From Elysia marginata (Eukaryota > Mollusca > Gastropoda > Plakobranchidae), in NCBI GenBank assembly GCA_019649035.1, contig BMAT01007122.1:3279-52342 (forward strand): a DNA stretch of 49,064 nucleotides. Reading direction: 5' to 3'. Both the position numbers and the translations under genes were made by a program. This document shows positions 45,405 through 49,064 of this stretch, piece by piece. Within the stretch, counting starts at the first letter, position 1. Each line of letters starts with the position of its first letter. The notes below the pieces were generated by a model, which was not told where the DNA came from, did no database searches, and saw only the letters and a program-made list of their open reading frames with translations.

Positions 45405-47100
45405 CTGAAAGTATAATTATAATAATGGATACAAATTTTTTAAATACTTTATGGGCTTATTTTAAATGTTTTGGATGCCCCTCCAGACTATTTTGTTAAA
45501 GAGAATGCACTCAAAATTTCAAATCCCCAAATGTTATCAATTGCTTTGACTATAGACTTAGACCATCATAGAGGAAGCTTGATGGTTTAACAAGACGCCC
45601 CGTTTGTTATAGTCTATAATGTCTGAACAAGTGCACTTGTAACAGAGAGACACTAGCTGACAGGCGCTGCAATGTTTAGTTCTTTGTACGGTTGTATGTC
45701 CCCTAAGCCCCTCCATGCTTGGTACCTAGCCTAAACTGAACATATTAGAATCATATCGAGCATCAGTTCACTGAATGTTTTCATTGTTTTGAGTCACTCA
45801 ATACAAACACCCTTGGATTATTTTCTTTTTTTTATTTATAACTGTGCTATTTACGTAACCAGATTATTATAGTTTATACTTTCTGTTTTGGATTACACTG
45901 CTCGTTTCAATAAATTATTATATTTTTTTATTTGGGTTTTTCTGCTTGTTTCATTTCACTATTATACTCTGTCTTTAAATTGATTTAAAAACAACAATTT
46001 GTTTTCACTTAGCCTACTTGGATCCTTTGCTCTTGAGATTAGTAACAAAAAAGGAAGAGAATTTAGAAATCTTCTAGGCTAATTCTGACAACTGAGCTCT
46101 GGCCAGTTAAAACTCTAGATCTTTCTTTGGCTATACATAATTATGTCCTTATCGTGTCCATAGGTTGAAAGCTAGCACTCAACGTAGCTTTTCATGTCTT
46201 CCTTTCATGATGTGACAGTTGTATGCTTGGTTATACGCAATAAAGTGTTTGTTATTGCTTAATTTTTATTTGTTTAAGACGTCAATTGTTATAAACATTA
46301 TTTTGTTAAGTGGCCTAGATCTGCATTATTAGTTTCAGCATTCACAATGTTCTCATTCTCTTTTTTCATTCACAGTACGAGTGGAGCTAGTTTAAGACCT
46401 ATAAAAATTATTTGTAAACGTTGAATTAAGAACTTGGTGAAAAAAGCTTTTAATAATGCAGCTTCATAAACTCTAAGCAATGTTATAAACAAAACATTAT
46501 GGATCAAAACTGCTCTGTTTATGGGTGTTGGACTGGACATGATACACTGCAAATGTTGATCAATCAGCAAAAATAAGTATTCATAGTTTCCGAACGATGC
46601 ACTTGAACTACAGACTTGGTTATTATGCTTGCTGAACAAACGTTACGAACTAGATCACTGATTATATGGGCTTCTGTTCTCTTCACTGGCCACCTGGTGT
46701 AGTATGATTAAATGAAGCGGATGCCTTGTGCCATCAGTTCCCCCCATCCATTTTCCTAATGTACAACAGTCTTGCATCCTCACAGGAACCCCAACAATGC
46801 CAAGGGCTTCAAAAAAGATCTGAGTCAAGCAATACTTGTAAATATTGTTGAGATGGAGGAGTTTCTCAAAAACGATCAATAAAAACAAGACTTGCTTTTT
46901 TCTCGACTAGAATATAAATTAAAAGATGTTGCTTTCTTAGGTGCAAGCAATGTAAGAAAAGAAAAGGACCTGTTCAAAAAATTCCAGCATGGTGCATGAA
47001 AAAATCTGACCAAAAAGAGTTGAGCATATTTCCAATGACAATGGCTGTATGTGGGTAAACTATGAAGCATATTACAATCTTAAAGCAATCACTTATTCAT
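45405..47100. other. Intron or upstream flank, no exon recognised
   Basis: AT-rich sequence upstream of the zinc-finger gene's visible exons. Minus-strand frames at 46370-46888 have no splice-bounded protein-like content. Earlier exons are expected to the right of the window or were missed. Confidence 0.4.
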
Positions 47101-47107
47101 GTATAAG

Positions 47108-48240
47108 GGGTGGAGTGAAGTGGAAGGACTGTTGCAATAATTTAAGTTTTATAAAATTGAGGAAGACCTGAAACTGACATTTCTCTGCCGGGCCATAAAT
47201 CTGTACAACAGTACTATAAACCACTGATTGTATTCTGATTGTGAAGTTACAAATGCTTTTACATTGTATGCAAAAAGTCCTGTATTGTATGAACTCTTCT
47301 CAATCACCTTAAGTTGCCAAGTTTGGCAACTCTGAGGAAGATAACAAGAATAGCAAGCAACAAAGACTATTGTAAGTTGTTCAGAGCAGGAAAGAGAAGT
47401 GGTGGTTGTTGTTTTTTTTTCTTGATAGATGAAGTTTACTTGGAAGCGTCTGTTGCATATAGAGGAAGTGGTTTATTTGGATGTGCTGCAGACAAGCCTG
47501 GAAAACTTGCCACAGCTTTGCTGTGTAACATGGTGAAATGCTTCTTATTTTAAAAAGTTCTTAGTATAAATTTTACCATGCTATGGCTATGCGCTGACAG
47601 CAACATGAAAGTTTAAGGTTGTTGTTGATGTCATTTATCAACTGGAATCTTGTGGGGCCCACATAATGGGCGTGATAAGTGACAACTGAGTCAATCAGTC
47701 ATTTTTTTATGCTTTAATCTAACAGCATATATCCATGGATTGCTGGTTCCCGTGGGGATACCTCTAGACCATTGTTTTTGCTTTATGATCCTGTGCATCT
47801 TTTAAAAAACTTTAGAAACAACTGGTATGCTGAAAAGACACAGACCCTTAGCTTTTATTAAAATGGTGAAATGGAGCCCAATTCTACACCACATGTGAAA
47901 ACACTCACAAAAGACACTTCAAAAGCCCTTCACTAGTCATGCAAATGCCTCATCAACATATGCAGAATCTTCTACAAACAACAGAAGCATATTGTCATCA
48001 GGATGTCACTTGTGGTTTTTGTCAACAGGATGACATAGAGGAACATTTCAAACATTTTAGGATGGCTGCAAGCTGTAATTATTACTTATTAATGCAGATG
48101 TTGACCACACCCATGCTATTGATAAAGCAAAGCTACTGCTGCAGCATGGTGCAGAGAGCAACAAAAGCTCAGTTTATTCTTGCATCTTTTGCCAGCAAGC
48201 AGTTACAGATGCTGGACTGCTACTTTTAGTCAATTTGTCT
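47108..48240 (+). pseudogene. P-element/THAP9-like transposase remnant
   Basis: Plus-strand pieces in order match the P superfamily: LKLPSLATLRKIT near 47311, FLIDEVYLEASVAYRGSGLF at about 47416-47475 (the conserved IDEM.I catalytic segment), DKPGKLATALLCNMVKC at about 47491, VIYQLESCGAHIMGVISDN near 47626, LYDPVHLLKNFRNNWYAEKT at 47781-47840 (the D..HLLK.IRN.W segment), and DDIEEHFKHFRMAASCNYY near 48029 (the IE..F...R...G.NY segment). The frame is broken by multiple stops and shifts, so it cannot make active transposase. Sequence between 46800 and 47108 may include more of the N-terminal half; a THAP zinc finger was not recognised. No terminal inverted repeats were identified. Confidence 0.72.
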
Positions 48241-49022
48241 GGGGATTTGCACACGCTTTCAAGAGACAAGAAATTATCCATTCTCCTTGATTGCCTGTTA
48301 TGTAACCTTCAAATATGATTAGTAACAACACAACCAAAACTCAGTAAAACAATGCACAGAGTTATTACACCAAGGAGAACTGAGTTATACCACTCAAGAG
48401 CTCTGTCTGCTGACATCATAATGTTACCTGTTTAGCCCTCATGCAGAAACGTTTGGAAACAACTTTAACGACATGACTTCTCTATTTCAACTCAAGTTGT
48501 CCCTCAGCTTTAAGAGGAATTGCTATCATTCGTTTAAAATGTTTTGCACAGCAGACAATAGACAAACAAGTGTGCCATGGTCAGAGATAGAAAATAACCA
48601 TGCTGACATCAAGCTCTGCCTCATCAACAACGCCAAATCAAAATAGTCACCCTCTCAATTTTTCATACTTAAAACATGACTAGGGAAAAGGTAAGTCTGA
48701 TTCTAAAACCTACCTCCAATCCTCCTTGTGTATAATTATTTATTGCTTATAAGTCAAAACAATAACATCTCTTTGATAACAAAGTGCAAAATAAAGATGT
48801 AATGTTACAACAATCACTACAAAACTGAACTGAGGTATATGCACTAGTAATTGTATAACATTGCTAGTCTTACACGTTAGCTATTGATTTAAATTGCAGT
48901 TTTTAGTGTTATTTACCACTGGTGTTTGTATTCATAATGTGCTTTTCTTTGGTGGTTCCTCTTTTTGTATTTAGTTTTATTTTTTTATCACAATAATGTT
49001 ATAAAATTAGTTACAGGCCATC

Positions 49023-49027
<5 letters not shown>
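48241..49027. other. Flank of the transposase remnant
   Basis: No coding sequence recognised. ATGACTAGGGAAAAG-GTAAGT near 48675-48695 is donor-like, but nothing around it looks like a protein. Confidence 0.35.

Positions 49028-49060
<33 letters not shown>
49028..49060. repeat. (GA)n microsatellite
   Basis: Perfect GA units at the right edge of the window. Confidence 0.9.

Positions 49061-49064
<4 letters not shown>

Noticed and set aside
46655..46888. Minus-strand frame of 77 codons
   Set aside because: It lies opposite possible N-terminal remnants of the P-like transposase and shows no domain.
1..49064. CRISPR arrays, operons, Shine-Dalgarno sites
   Set aside because: No regularly spaced direct repeats with unique spacers were seen and the sequence is clearly eukaryotic.

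Overview
The window looks like a repeat-rich, AT-rich animal chromosome, most likely a marine invertebrate and plausibly a mollusc. The reasons are spliced genes with GT-AG introns, a meiotic gene (MND1) very close to the human protein, and fragments of many LINE, SINE, LTR and DNA-transposon families. Two palindromes, TAGGCCTA and TAGATCTA, also recur far more often than expected. Nothing bacterial, no operons and no CRISPR array were seen. The species assignment is inference.

Three host genes can be supported, all on the minus strand. (1) MND1 (12672 down to 4846) is complete: six exons whose phases all fit and that join to 205 codons, the human MND1 length as I recall it. The protein is the meiotic partner of HOP2/PSMC3IP. 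(2) A 108-codon acidic, coiled-coil-like protein of unknown function has three phase-compatible exons (32319 down to 24456). (3) The last two exons of a longer gene (45404 down to 43231) end in a CCHC zinc finger with the spacing of the NEMO/optineurin finger; its 5' exons lie beyond the window or were not recognised. A possible first exon of a plus-strand gene (20644-20779, Asn-rich) is weaker.

Most of the rest is transposon debris. 1-1720: a CR1/L2-like LINE on the minus strand, split by a TA-flanked DNA element (682-1533). 3083-3457: a short piggyBac-like MITE with TTAA duplications. 4846-12672: MND1, whose fourth intron (between exons 4 and 5) holds a second copy of the 682-1533 element (6796-8639), itself interrupted by a 977-bp pogo/mariner-like MITE (7317-8293); the third intron holds the 3' end of an RTE LINE. 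13190-15480: an old RTE LINE with endonuclease and RT remnants, hit by a tRNA-derived SINE with a perfect 12-bp duplication. 15700-17390: a piece of a repeat-encoded ORF and an LTR-like segment. 18945-20000: minus-strand LINE pieces and a 48-bp tandem repeat. 23530-23968: a near-identical 220-bp tandem duplication. 25440-29800: three LINE pieces inside an intron of gene 2, one of them almost intact. 35790-37440: another LINE. 39700-42040: LINE tails and a small MITE. 47108-48240: a decayed P-element/THAP9-like transposase.

No new functional system is evident. The most informative parts are the fully reconstructable MND1 gene, the nested insertions that preserve an empty-site comparison inside one window, and the two uncharacterised minus-strand genes.
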